From NCBI GenBank assembly GCA_023014365.1, contig JAEBUN010000027.1, forward strand, positions 648,571-712,570: a stretch of 64,000 nucleotides of DNA, read 5' to 3'. The notes under the pieces were generated by a model. The model was not told the origin of the DNA, made no database searches, and saw nothing but the letters and a program-made list of their open reading frames with translations. The DNA is from Lepiota brunneoincarnata (lineage: Eukaryota > Basidiomycota > Agaricomycetes > Agaricales > Agaricaceae). Position 1 is the first letter of the stretch, and each line of letters opens with the position of its first letter. Positions 10,498 through 20,334 of this stretch are shown here, one piece after another. A program made the position numbers and the translations under genes.

Positions 10498-13400
10498 ATG
10501 TCGCCTGTCGTCCTTGAGACTCCTGTCATCAGCATGCACAGTGCTTCCGTGGCTTCCGTGACACGCATTCAACAGTTTCCCAACGCACAACAGGACCAAC
10601 CTGCTACCCCGTCCACAGAGACGCGTTCAGGTACCGCTCCCTTCATGCGTGTTCTCTTCTGTATCTGTCTCACTACAAGTCATAGGTACTTCGGAAGACT
10701 TAATTGTCGGCTCCAATGTCCTTGCCCCCGGCCGTTCCCCTTGTATGAACTGTGGCACGACTGCCACTCCTCTCTGGAGGCGAGACGCTGACGGCAATCC
10801 CGTCTGCAACGCCTGTGGTGAGCTTTCTTCTTGACCTTCCCCTTGTTTCATCTTTCCCCCGCTCCGAGTCAAAAGAGCCTCATCAATCGCATCCACGTCA
10901 TACACGTGTCGATGAGTGCACATACCGCGCGATCTACACTGGTCTGGCTGCCCCCTCTCCTCTCGTTTCTAATCATCTCGGTTTTTGTGTTTCGTCTCTG
11001 TCATCTCCCCCCCAACCCTCCATCTTCATCTTATACGCTTGCATGCCCCCAGTACGCATTGCAAACACGCGTTTTTTGGACGTCACTTTCTTCGAGCCCT
11101 ACCTGTCATATCAGTGCCGTACCAGCGTTATCAGTCAGCCTAGTATGACGATCTCCCATTGACGATGTCTATGATTGGATTACGGGTTTCAGACTCGTGG
11201 CTGAACCCTCGCTTTACTGGTGCCCCGTCCTTGCGACATACCACCATCTTCTACTTATTTTACCCATACAAAGCCTTGTATCCATCAGCGGACGCATCGA
11301 CACCAACATGGATGCGAAAGACTCACCAGCTGACGGTCGCCTGCCCACCTCCCCCCGATTCCCACCCCATTCCCCCCATCTTCCTCCCCATCCTCCTTCT
11401 AGATCTATCTTTCCGTCTCGAGCCGTAGACTTACCCCCTTATTTCCCAAATTCAGGACTCTATCAAAAAACACGACACATGCCCCGTCCCGCCAACCTCG
11501 GTCGAACCCCGCCCCCCGCGTCGAATGCCTCAGCAACCGGCACTGCCGCTTCAAACAATGCTCAAACCGTGTCCACTCCCAACGCTCAGACACTCGCACC
11601 TAATACCGCGACCTCTGCCAACACAGCCTCGAGCACCGCCATACCCCCAAGTAACAAAGCTGCTGGAGTACCCAAAGCTTCGTCAGCATCAACTCAGAAG
11701 TCTCAAATTGGTGGCACCTGTCCTGGTGATGGTCGTTGCGATGGAACTGGGGGCACATCCGCGTGCTCGGGCTGCCCGACATACAACAACGCTCTTGCTG
11801 CTGGCAGAGTGGGTCTTGAGGCACCAGCTGACCCAGCTTCGCCTAATGCTGACCCAGCTTCTCCCAAGGCTCCCGCCGATGCGGCCTCTCCTACCGCAAA
11901 CGAAAGCGATGCAAGCGTAAGCGCAACAGCCGCAAAGAGGCCAAGAGCCGCTGTCGGTGCTTTGAGCTGCGCGAACTGCGCGACGAGCACAACCCCCCTG
12001 TGGAGAAGGGACGACGTGGGCAACAACATTTGCAATGCGTGTGGTGAGTGCCTATCTTTTTATGTTTGAGGTTCTTGCTACTTTTTTTTTTTGGGTGGAT
12101 GACGTTTCTTCTTGACTCGGGTGTTTGATGACTTCGCTGTCTAATGGGGCACCGCCGAGGCTTCTGTCCTCGTGGCAGATTTCCTACTCCTCGTGTTGGC
12201 TTATTTCAGGGTTTGGTGCTTCAGCTAAGGGTATTTGTGCTACTCTTTGCTGCCGATACCCCGGTGCCGCTGATGCGGGATGCAACCAACCTCGTGATAA
12301 ACAGCCGACATAGGTTGTTTTCTTATCAGATATCAGAGCCCCCATCTTCCGCAATCACTTCGTTCCGTTCGCTTGTGTCTCATTCCCAAGTATGACGTAG
12401 ACGTTGCCGGGGACCCCGTTACAATTTTCTTTCGGACCCTTCGGCTTTCAGCTCAATTTGGGGGGTTGCTTTACGCTGTCGATTCCCGTGCTAAACTTGA
12501 CACCCTTGTCTTATCTGATAAATAGGACTGTACTTCAAATTGCATGGCACCCATCGGCCTAACTCGATGAAGAAGACCGTCATCAAGCGCCGGAAACGCG
12601 TTCCTGCCGCCCCTGGTGCAAGCGGGGGTGGTGCATCTGCTCGTATGTCAGATCAGGCCGCCGCTGAGGCCCTCGTTGCTGTCGGTCGTCTTGCTGCAGG
12701 CAATGGGGGTAACGGAGAGGAGAGCGATATAGAGTCACAAGAACCCAAGAGGAAACGCGCGAAACGCGGAAAGAACACTCGTCCCCTGGACAAGGACGAT
12801 GACGTAGTTATGGATGGAGCAGAGGACAGCGAGGGCCACGCCAGCTCATCTCAACGGCGGAAGCGGAATGCCTGGGATGGGCGTTCAGTATCACCCCAAA
12901 ACCGCGCGCCCTCGAGGAGCGATTACTTGAACCGTGGACCTAACGCCACGGGCCCTTTTGCGCCTACCGGTTCCCCACACAGCGGGTTTGAAATTCCTCC
13001 CCTCGCAGCCCTCAGCAATTCCAGTGCTGCTGCTGCCGCCGCCGCCTTCCTCAATGCTCAGTCGAGTTACTTGCGTTCTGGATCCAATGCTCCGAGTCGG
13101 ACCCACTCTCCTCTTGGCCATGGTGCCGCTGGCTACGGCTTACCTCCTGGCGCGCCTCCTTTCTACCCTGCCGACATCAATATGATCAATTTCAGCTTGG
13201 CGATGGGCAGCTTGGTTGGGATCCCGACCCTCTCCGATTTGGAGAGGCACTATATCGAGCTTGGAGAGCACCGAAGGAGGATGGAGGAAGTGTTGGACCG
13301 TACTGATAGGATCATGGCAGGTATGAAGAGAGGTATTGACGAGATGCGTAATGTTCTTGCACAGCACCAGGCCAATGTCATCGCCGCCGCCCAACCAACC

Positions 13401-13583
13401 GTTCCCGCCCAGGAACACCAACCTCAGGAGCATCAGGAACCGCAAACCCACCGTGAGGAACCCCCTCAATCCCAACCTCAGCCACCTGTGATGCATTCCG
13501 AGGCCTCGCCCTCGGCTCCAAGTGACCAGGAACGCACTCGTGAGAGTGTATGGCCCATCGTCGAGGAGCCGGCCCGTGACTGA
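10498..13583 (+). CDS. Two-finger GATA transcription factor, URBS1/SRE (iron and siderophore repressor) type
   Basis: Four exons join in phase to 636 codons: 10498-10630, 10686-10817, 11456-12043 and 12526-13583; all introns are GT-AG. The product has two GATA zinc fingers of the form C-x2-C-x17-C-x2-C: finger 1 at residues 64-88 (CMNC, TPLWRRD, CNAC) and finger 2 at 260-284 (CANC, TPLWRRD, CNAC). Each finger is followed by its basic tail ([12 protein letters not shown] and [12 protein letters not shown]). Between them, at about residues 175-200, is a Cys-rich block ([17 protein letters not shown]). This block together with two fingers marks the fungal family of URBS1, SREA and Sre1, nuclear repressors of siderophore and iron uptake genes when iron is plentiful. 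A basic stretch (KRRKR) follows finger 2, and a helical, charged segment at about 522-560 may be a coiled coil; the C-terminus is Gln/Pro-rich. Introns 2 and 3 are unusually long (638 and 482 bases) and sit at the same codon of each finger. Confidence 0.88.
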
Positions 13584-15777
13584 TGTTGCTTACCGCCTTC
13601 TGCCGCTGATGGACGTTTTATCTTCCCTTATCTCCCGTGCACATTTTAATTCATTCCTTGTTCACCTATCGTCCCCGTGGCGATGATATCCCAGTGATCT
13701 CCCTTTTTTTTCTTTTAATATTGGTCTTTGGTTATACTGATGGATATGCTATTATATGGTCTTCGATTCTACCTTGTTGGCTGATTGTTGTCTAGTCCTC
13801 TCATCCATTACTTCCCGTTCCGCTCGCGTTTTTTCAAGTGGAGGATCGTTCGCAAAAGGACGGATTCTCTAGCGGATCCCAGTTCATTGCACACTTTCGT
13901 GTGTATTCATTCACACGTATTTATTTCTCGTACGCCCTCCCTTTAGTACTTTCCCCAGTTTTTTTACTATATGTCCCATGCTTTCGATCTTGACTTTTAT
14001 GTTTGCGTTCTCGTATTCTCCAGCCTCGCGTTACTGTCTCACCTAGTTTTAGATACCTCAACTTACATTCCTACCCCGCACCCCCTCTCTCTCCCCCTCC
14101 TTTCATCCGCTACTCCGTTGTATGCGATGATGTTCCCTTCCCAATTTTTATATTGATACTCTACGTATTGTGTCTCGAGGTTGTGTAGAACACACTTCCG
14201 GTTAATGTATACTTGGTGCTCTGTAGTTATGTTGCAGGGTATCTGGTCCTTTTCTGTAACTTGGGCGATCGGTGATGGAGCAAGCCCTCTGTCTTTGGAC
14301 CAATTTGCAACCGCAATGCCTGACAAGGCGACGCTGCACAAATTGTCATCTGAGCGCTTGAGAAGTTGAAGATAAATGCAGACATGACGGAGCGTTCCAA
14401 TGTTTTGCCATGCCCGTTTCTCCCCGATCCCGCCGTCAACCCCTACTGGATGTCGTGGCTTCTCAAGTGAACACCCTTATAGACCCATGGACCCGTTCCC
14501 CACCTCCACCCAGCTCGGGATTTGGTTTTATCGTAAAAGTACCATCAATAACATCAATTAGATCAGACTCCTACAATAATGTCTCGGCCAGTCGCTCTCC
14601 GAGTCCAGTCGTAATGCCCTAGCAGAGGTTAGTCCAAGCAAAATTCCCAGAGAAGGAAAGCGACAGCATCCCCTCCAAATCCGATCCGACATGCCGCTAG
14701 ACCCGCAAGCTCTGCGATTGATATGCTTTCTCATCACTGGCCCGCCGAGATCATTTGACACACTCTCACTCCCAGGACATTCACCACGACCCATCGGAGT
14801 CCAGAAAACGGGAGTTGACAATTTCACCGATAACTTAAAACTTCCCTGGCACATGTCGAGGGCCAAACCGAGTTGTTTTACCCTGAGGCCGCATTATCGC
14901 GTGTTCCAGGTCCCAACCATCCTGCCACTCTGTCTACCCCTGCATTTTCCCCTACGCGGGGACCCGAGCACGGCGAAATCTCACGCATATGATGGAAACC
15001 ATTCTTGGCACGTCTATTGGACTCCCTGAACGTTAAGAATGGCGGCCGGCGTCGAGTATAGGATGGCGAAAAACCCGGATCACATGGTGAAGTCTGCCAA
15101 GTACTCGAAACTCCCAATGGCATACAGGGACCAAGTAAAACGGAGAGCCCGCCGATCAGAGCATGCGAGAGTAGGTGATGATCTTGAATAATATTGCTGG
15201 CTACTCCTCTCCTGAACAATCCCTTCGCAGTCTGACGCAGTAGAATCTTCCAACAGTATTTTGAGTGTTTTTCCAACCCGAAGGGGCCCACGCCAACTTC
15301 GTCGCTAGTTGTACTGCCTTCTGGCCCTCGATGCGTGCTCCTTTCAGCCTGCTACACGGCTGATGCTTTATCATCAGTTTTTAAAGCTTGCGAAGAACAT
15401 ACAAGGGGGCTATATGAACGACGGTATGTTCTTCTGAGGAATAGCTCTGACTTTTGCTCATGGCCATCTGCTGCAAAAGATTAAAATCATAAGTGTCAGA
15501 TAGCATTTTGGGATGCCTGAGTCATGCTCACAGCGACTCCGCCCTGCAGCCCGAGAGCTTGAGGGTCTGGCTGGGCAACACTAATCTCTTTGATGTTGGA
15601 ACTGCGTTCCATCCCACCATGGTATTTTACCGTCTGCTATCCAGCAGCCAGAAAAAAGAAAGAAGTTGAGATAAGACCCAATGTGCTCTGATGTGATCTG
15701 CACGCGTTATGTTCCCACGCGACAATTCATGAGGGTAAGCGCTAGTTGTGTACCACAGCACTAATACTCTCAATCGG
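13584..15777. other. Intergenic between the GATA and kinase genes
   Basis: The first few hundred bases are probably the 3' UTR of the GATA gene (T-rich, with TTTTAATAT near 13713). A minus-strand frame of 137 codons at 14878-15291 has no recognisable motif, and its upstream context lacks a promoter. No RNA gene or mobile element is seen. The region just before 15778 should contain the kinase promoter, but no clear TATA box was found. Confidence 0.45.
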
Positions 15778-17967
15778 ATGGCATCCAATCCACCCAATGG
15801 GCCCTTCCGCGTGCCCGATGGATGGGTTCCACCCCAGGGCACTCTGCCGAACACCCATTTCCAGCAGCCCAATCCAACCGACGTCCCTCATTTTCCACCT
15901 GACTTATGGGGCAACCCCTACAATGTACCTACGTCCCGCTACCCGCAAGCGAAACAGCTACAACCTCCGGATCATCAGCCTAAACGACAGCCGCGCGCGC
16001 CTAGTGCCGAGTATCTCGCTACATCGCTCTCTGACAACCCCCTCGGACTTACAAACATGATCCCGGCGTGCGTCAACCTCAAATTACACTTCTCCACTCA
16101 GATTTTAATTCTTTTACAGAGAAGAGCTTGGACGCCAGCAACAGCAGAACGTCGCTTCTGCTGCTACCCCCTGGATATGGACACCCCGTTCGCTTGAAAG
16201 TGAAGACCCCTTACCGCCAGAAAGTGACGAAGACATCCCGCCGCCAGCTACATTAGACAGAACACGTACGTATAAACGTAGGAACGGGTCTGTTTCAAGG
16301 GGGGGGCAACAGGAAACCGCCGCAGATACGACGCCCTGGGTATGGGCTCCCCGTCATCTCGAAAACGATGATCCTATCTCATCATCGGATACTGCAGCTG
16401 GATCATCGGCTCGTGCCCACGGGCCCAAGCATCCTTCTACCATCTATACCCAGCCTGCGGCACGGCCACTCCATACACACCAACCGACAGCGCCGACCGT
16501 CTCCTCTGGCCACCCACGTCGCCACGACCGTCACCACCACGCTGAGTTGAAGTGGTATAATCACCCACCGCCCTCGTCGCAGGGCGATCATGGTCCAAGA
16601 GATAGTGATACGAGGAAGGAGCAAGAAAAAGAGGATGATGAACTTAACCACGATGGTGATTTGCAGAGGGCGGAGGACACAGAAAAGAAAATGACAGAGG
16701 CTAGGAAGGAGCTCGAAGTGAATCAAAAGGCGGAGGATTTGAGTCATAAGGAGAATGCCCTCGTGCGACGCGAGAAGGATATCAAGAATAGGGAGCATGA
16801 GTTGGCAAAGATAGAGGAGGGTGTGTGGAGGAGACAGCGTGAAGTTGGCATCGCGACGCATGGCCTGGATGACCGGGAGAGGGAGCTTACAAATTGGTGG
16901 AAGGAGCTGAAGAAGAAGGAGGAAGAGCTAGAGCACCGTCGGACAACCCTTGAGAGCTGGGAAGAAGTATTGACGAATAGAGAGCGTGAGCTGAAGGGGC
17001 GCGATCCCTGGCTGTGGGCCAAGGAGTTTGCCACAAGTGACGCGGAAACGGAAAGGGAGAAGGAGGGAGGAAAGGGGGGCGTGCTTAGGGTGGTCAAAGC
17101 CGTGCTCGAGGATAAGGAATGCTATCGAGCATTCCTCAGCGCTACCGGTCGGAAGGCCCAGCAAATGCTGGATATTTTGGATAAGGTCAGATCATCATTA
17201 CCGCCGGGAATATTGCTAACACAAGTTGACAGCTGCTTGTTGATTACACTGGTAGGGCCACCACTAGGCGCTCATTGCTGATGGCCCTGATGCGGCTCTC
17301 AACTACATCCGGGTTGTATCCAAAATGTTTGGTCCTTCATGACATCCGGCATGAAGAGCACCCAATCACTGCGGGCCAATTCGGGGAGATCAGGCGAGGT
17401 GCATTCGGGGACCTCCCGGTTTGTCTCAAGGTCGTGAAGCTGTACCAGCGAGCGCAGATAGACCACCTTCTCAAGGTCCAGTCTTCTAGTAAGCTATGCT
17501 CATTGAGTTATTGACATCAACCCAGAGTTGTGCGAGAGAGGCTATACTCTGGAGTCACCTTGACCACCCTAATCTTCTTCCGTTCTACGGAATATATCGC
17601 CTGGGTGATTCGTATGGACGGGTTAGCTTGGTGTCACCATGGATGGAGAATGGGAATGTTTCCGATTATCTCAAGAACCACCCAAATACACCTCGTATGC
17701 CATTGGTATGTACTCACAAGTGTACGAATGACCGCATCCACTCACAAGCCATTAACCCCAGATTCATGATATCATGCAAGGCCTCCGTCATCTTCACGGT
17801 GAAAACATTGTGCACGGTGACCTAAAAGCGGTGAGACTTCTAGACGTTTGCTCTTATACACCACTGAGTTCACAGTCGTCGCGAAGGTTAACATTCTCGT
17901 AACGTCTTCCGGTAGCGCATGTCTTGCAGATTTCGGCCTTTCCTCTGTTATGGATGCGGACATTCTG
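15778..17967 (+). pseudogene. TKL-type protein kinase gene, cut off inside the kinase domain by telomeric repeats
   Basis: Exons 15778-16067, 16120-17185, 17233-17475, 17526-17705, 17762-17830 and 17887-17967 join in phase through five GT-AG introns of 47-56 bases and encode about 643 residues before the break. Residues 1-260 are Pro- and Ser-rich; about 262-395 form a strongly charged coiled coil. A conserved leader follows (LLVDYTGRA, RRSLLMALMRLS, SGLYPKC) that I know from many Agaricomycete kinases. The kinase domain then has a glycine loop (GQFGEIRRG), the VAIK-type Lys in CLKVVK, the helix-C Glu in REAILW, the hinge SPWMENG, the catalytic loop HGDLKAVN (HGD instead of HRD) and ADFGLSS. 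The sequence ends eight codons after DFG. The activation segment, APE motif and rest of the C-lobe are missing, so the product cannot be a complete kinase. The break is directly followed by TTAGGG repeats. Confidence 0.82.
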
Positions 17968-17968
17968 A

Positions 17969-17987
17969 GGGTTAGGGGGGTTAGGGG
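17969..17987 (+). repeat. Telomeric repeats capping the broken kinase gene
   Basis: Two slightly expanded units (GGGTTAGGGGGG and TTAGGGG) join unique chromosomal DNA to the first retroelement copy. This is the innermost telomeric tract of the window, so it marks the former chromosome end. Confidence 0.85.
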
Positions 17988-18088
17988 AGGGGAGTCAATA
18001 CACGAGTCGCGACGGTGGGGCGCAACGGGCTGTTGGGGTTTCCAACTGCCCACCCGTTTCGTCTTATAAAAGACTCATCAGGCGCATG
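17988..18088 (-). mobile_element. Coprina-like element, copy 1 (family 1, 101 bases)
   Basis: Only the 3' terminal 0.1 kb is present: the short 3' tail plus most of the hammerhead. The 5' truncation falls at the base of ribozyme stem I. This was the first element to land on the healed chromosome end. Confidence 0.75.
18011..18087 (-). ncRNA. Hammerhead ribozyme, copy 1 (truncated)
   Basis: The core CTGATGA, stem II with a 4-base loop, GAAAC and the whole stem III are present. The outer 5' strand of stem I is missing because the element ends there; stem III carries two changes relative to the consensus. Confidence 0.65.
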
Positions 18089-18097
18089 AGGGTTAGG
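18089..18097 (+). repeat. Telomeric junction, copies 1/2
   Basis: A single GGGTTAGG unit separates copies 1 and 2. Confidence 0.6.
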
Positions 18098-18634
18098 AAA
18101 GGGGGCGTATAAACACGAGTCGCGACGGAGGGGCGCAACGGGTTGTTGGGGTTTCCAACTACCCACCCGTTTCGTCTTTATAAAGACTCATCAGGCGCAC
18201 GATATCCGTCAGATACCTGCCGTCCAATCGATTGTCGCCGATAGCGATCGATTGCGATTTTGATCGATAGATCAAAATCCGCGGAACGTATTTATAATCC
18301 CCCCGTTAATAACAGGTGAAAATAGGATTAAGAACTTAACTTCGAGTTTCAAAACTTACCGCGCTGACTTAGACACGCGCTTGCGTCTGGAAAAAGTCAC
18401 GTGATCGTGCGACCGGTCACGTGCCATCGGGCTATGTTACCCGACAACGGAACAATCCGGGCCGGGGTAGGGCCGTCACGTGACAACGTAACAAGGTGCA
18501 CTTTCGCACGGGGTCCAAGCGTGAGAACTTGTGAAACCCGGCACCGGTGACATGATTTACCGGTGGCGGTGTACTTACCTTAGATGGCTATCCTTCCCAC
18601 GGGTCTGCTAGAGGACGCCCCGCCCGACCGAGCC
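18098..18634 (-). mobile_element. Coprina-like element, copy 2 (family 1, 3' 0.54 kb)
   Basis: This copy holds the 3' tail, hammerhead, CACGTG cluster and downstream 3' UTR. Its 5' end lies at the start of the element's own internal telomere-like tract, where it passes into true TTAGGG. Confidence 0.85.
18124..18210 (-). ncRNA. Hammerhead ribozyme, copy 2
   Basis: A complete core with outer stem I GACGGA/TCCGTC. One extra T gives stem II a TATA loop instead of TAT, which does not disturb pairing. Confidence 0.85.
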
Positions 18635-18648
18635 GGTTAGGGTTAGGG
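18635..18648 (+). repeat. Telomeric junction, copies 2/3
   Basis: GGTTAGGGTTAGGG continues from the internal GGTTAGG of copy 2. Confidence 0.7.
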
Positions 18649-19253
18649 AAGGGGGGACTAAAACACGAGTCGCGACGGTGGGGCGCAACGGGTTGTTGGG
18701 GTTTCCAACTACCCACCCGTTTCGTCTTATAAAGACTCATCAGGCGCACGATATCCGTCAGATACCTGCCGTCCAATCGATTGTCGCCGATAGCGATCGA
18801 TTGCGATTTTGATCGATAGATCAAAATCCGCGGAACGTATTTATAATCCCCCCGTTAATAACAGGTGAAAATAGGATTAAAAACTTAACTTCGAGTTTCA
18901 AAACTTACCGCGCTGACTTAGACGCGCGCTTGCGTCTGGGAAAAGTCACGTGATCGTGCGACCGGTCACGTGCCATCGGGCTATGTTACCCGACGACGGA
19001 ACAATCCGGGCCGGGGTAGGGCCGTCACGTGACAACGTAACAAGGTGCACTTTCGCACGGGGTCCAAGCGTGAGAACTTGTGAAACCCGGCACCGGTGAC
19101 ATGATTTACCGGTGGCGGTGTACTTACCTTAGATGGCTATCCTTCCCACGGGTCTGCTAGAGGACGCCCCGCCCGACCGAGCCGGTTAGGTCCGGTTAGG
19201 TTCGGGTTCGGGTTAGGGGGTAACATAGTATTAGTATGCCGCCTTCGTCGGGA
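18649..19253 (-). mobile_element. Coprina-like element, copy 3 (family 1 variant, 3' 0.6 kb)
   Basis: The 3' tail variant (AAGGGGGGACTAAAAC) is shared with copy 6. The copy includes the complete internal telomere-like tract and ends about 30 bases beyond it. Confidence 0.85.
18674..18759 (-). ncRNA. Hammerhead ribozyme, copy 3
   Basis: A complete core. The outer stem I loses one pair (GACGG/CCGTC remains, with A opposite A at the end), as in copy 6. Confidence 0.85.
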
Positions 19254-19274
19254 GGGGTTAGGGTTAGGGTTAGG
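19254..19274 (+). repeat. Telomeric junction, copies 3/4
   Basis: Three perfect TTAGGG units, ending TTAGG next to the AAAGGGGG terminus of copy 4. Confidence 0.85.
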
Positions 19275-19301
19275 AAAGGGGGCGTATAACACACGAGTCG
19301 C

Positions 19302-19387
19302 GACGGAGGGCGCAACGGGTCGTTGGGGTTTCCAACTACCCACCCGTTTCGTCTTATAAAAGACTCATCAGGCGCACGATGTCCGTC
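19302..19387 (-). ncRNA. Hammerhead ribozyme, copy 4
   Basis: All core residues and stems are kept although the surrounding 3' UTR has diverged. Stem II has a 4-base loop; outer stem I pairs GACGGA with TCCGTC. Confidence 0.88.
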
Positions 19388-20136
19388 AGACACCTGCCGT
19401 CCAATCGATGACCGCGATAGCGGCATCGATTGCGAACGTAATCGATCGATAACGTTCCGCGGATCGCGTTATATAATCCCCCGAATAATCGGTGAAACTT
19501 AGAGATATAACTTACTATCGGCTTACGTAAACCTACCGTACTGACTTTAGCGCGCATGTTGGCGCTGAGAAAAGTCACGTGATCGTGCGACCGGTCACGT
19601 GCCATCGGGCTATGTTACCCGACGACGGAACAATCCGGGCCGGGGTAGGGCCGTCACGTGACAACGTGGCAAGGTGCACTTTCGCACGGGGTCCAAGCGT
19701 GGGAAGCTTGTGAAAGCCGGCACCGGCGACATGAATAACCGGTGGCGGGGTACTTACCTTAGGTGGCTATCCTTCCCACGGGGCTGCTAAAGGACACCCC
19801 GCCCGAAACCGCCGGTTAGGTCCGGTTAGGTTCGGGTTAGGGGGACGCATGGTATTAGTATGCTGTCCTTGTTGGGAAGGTAAGGTAGTACTTACCGCAA
19901 AAGCGATCCGCACGGCATATAACCGGCAGAATAGCGAGTTAACCGCCACCAGGGATCGAACTTACGTTGTTATCCGTATACGCGACCACTACTAGTTAAT
20001 AGACTTAGGAAGGGGGCATAACCGCCCCCCCAGACATGGTTCCGGGTTACGCCGCACCATCACACCCAAACCGATAAAAGGCCACCTATTTAAGAACCTG
20101 TTTTCGCGTGCTGCGATCGAAGCGCAGGTCGTGCAA

Positions 20137-20160
20137 CACCGAAGTCTTCTAACGACGGCG
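20137..20160 (-). promoter_or_regulatory. Conserved 3'-UTR hairpin, copy 4
   Basis: On the sense RNA CGCCG pairs with CGGUG (one G-U) around a 14-base loop that matches the other families. It lies about 175 bases after the stop codon. The stem bases differ from copies 8 and 11 but pairing is preserved. Confidence 0.5.
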
Positions 20161-20334
20161 TCCCAGGAAGGTTACTCAAGATCAGCAAATATGGGCCGGC
20201 CGACATACGGGAATCACCCCGCAGAGGTCGGTACCCGAACGCCCAGGGATTTCCCCATTTGGGCGCCGACTTGGTACCAGTCGCCGCAGCCATTGTGCGG
20301 ACAACTACGGCTGGCATGGTATACCACGTAAGCC

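Noticed and set aside
14878..15291. 137-codon minus-strand frame
   Set aside because: No recognisable family and no promoter or intron signals; kept only as a note in the intergenic entry.
1..17967. tRNA or rRNA genes
   Set aside because: Looked for cloverleaf arms (GGTTCGAATCC-like T arms) and conserved rRNA stretches; none found.
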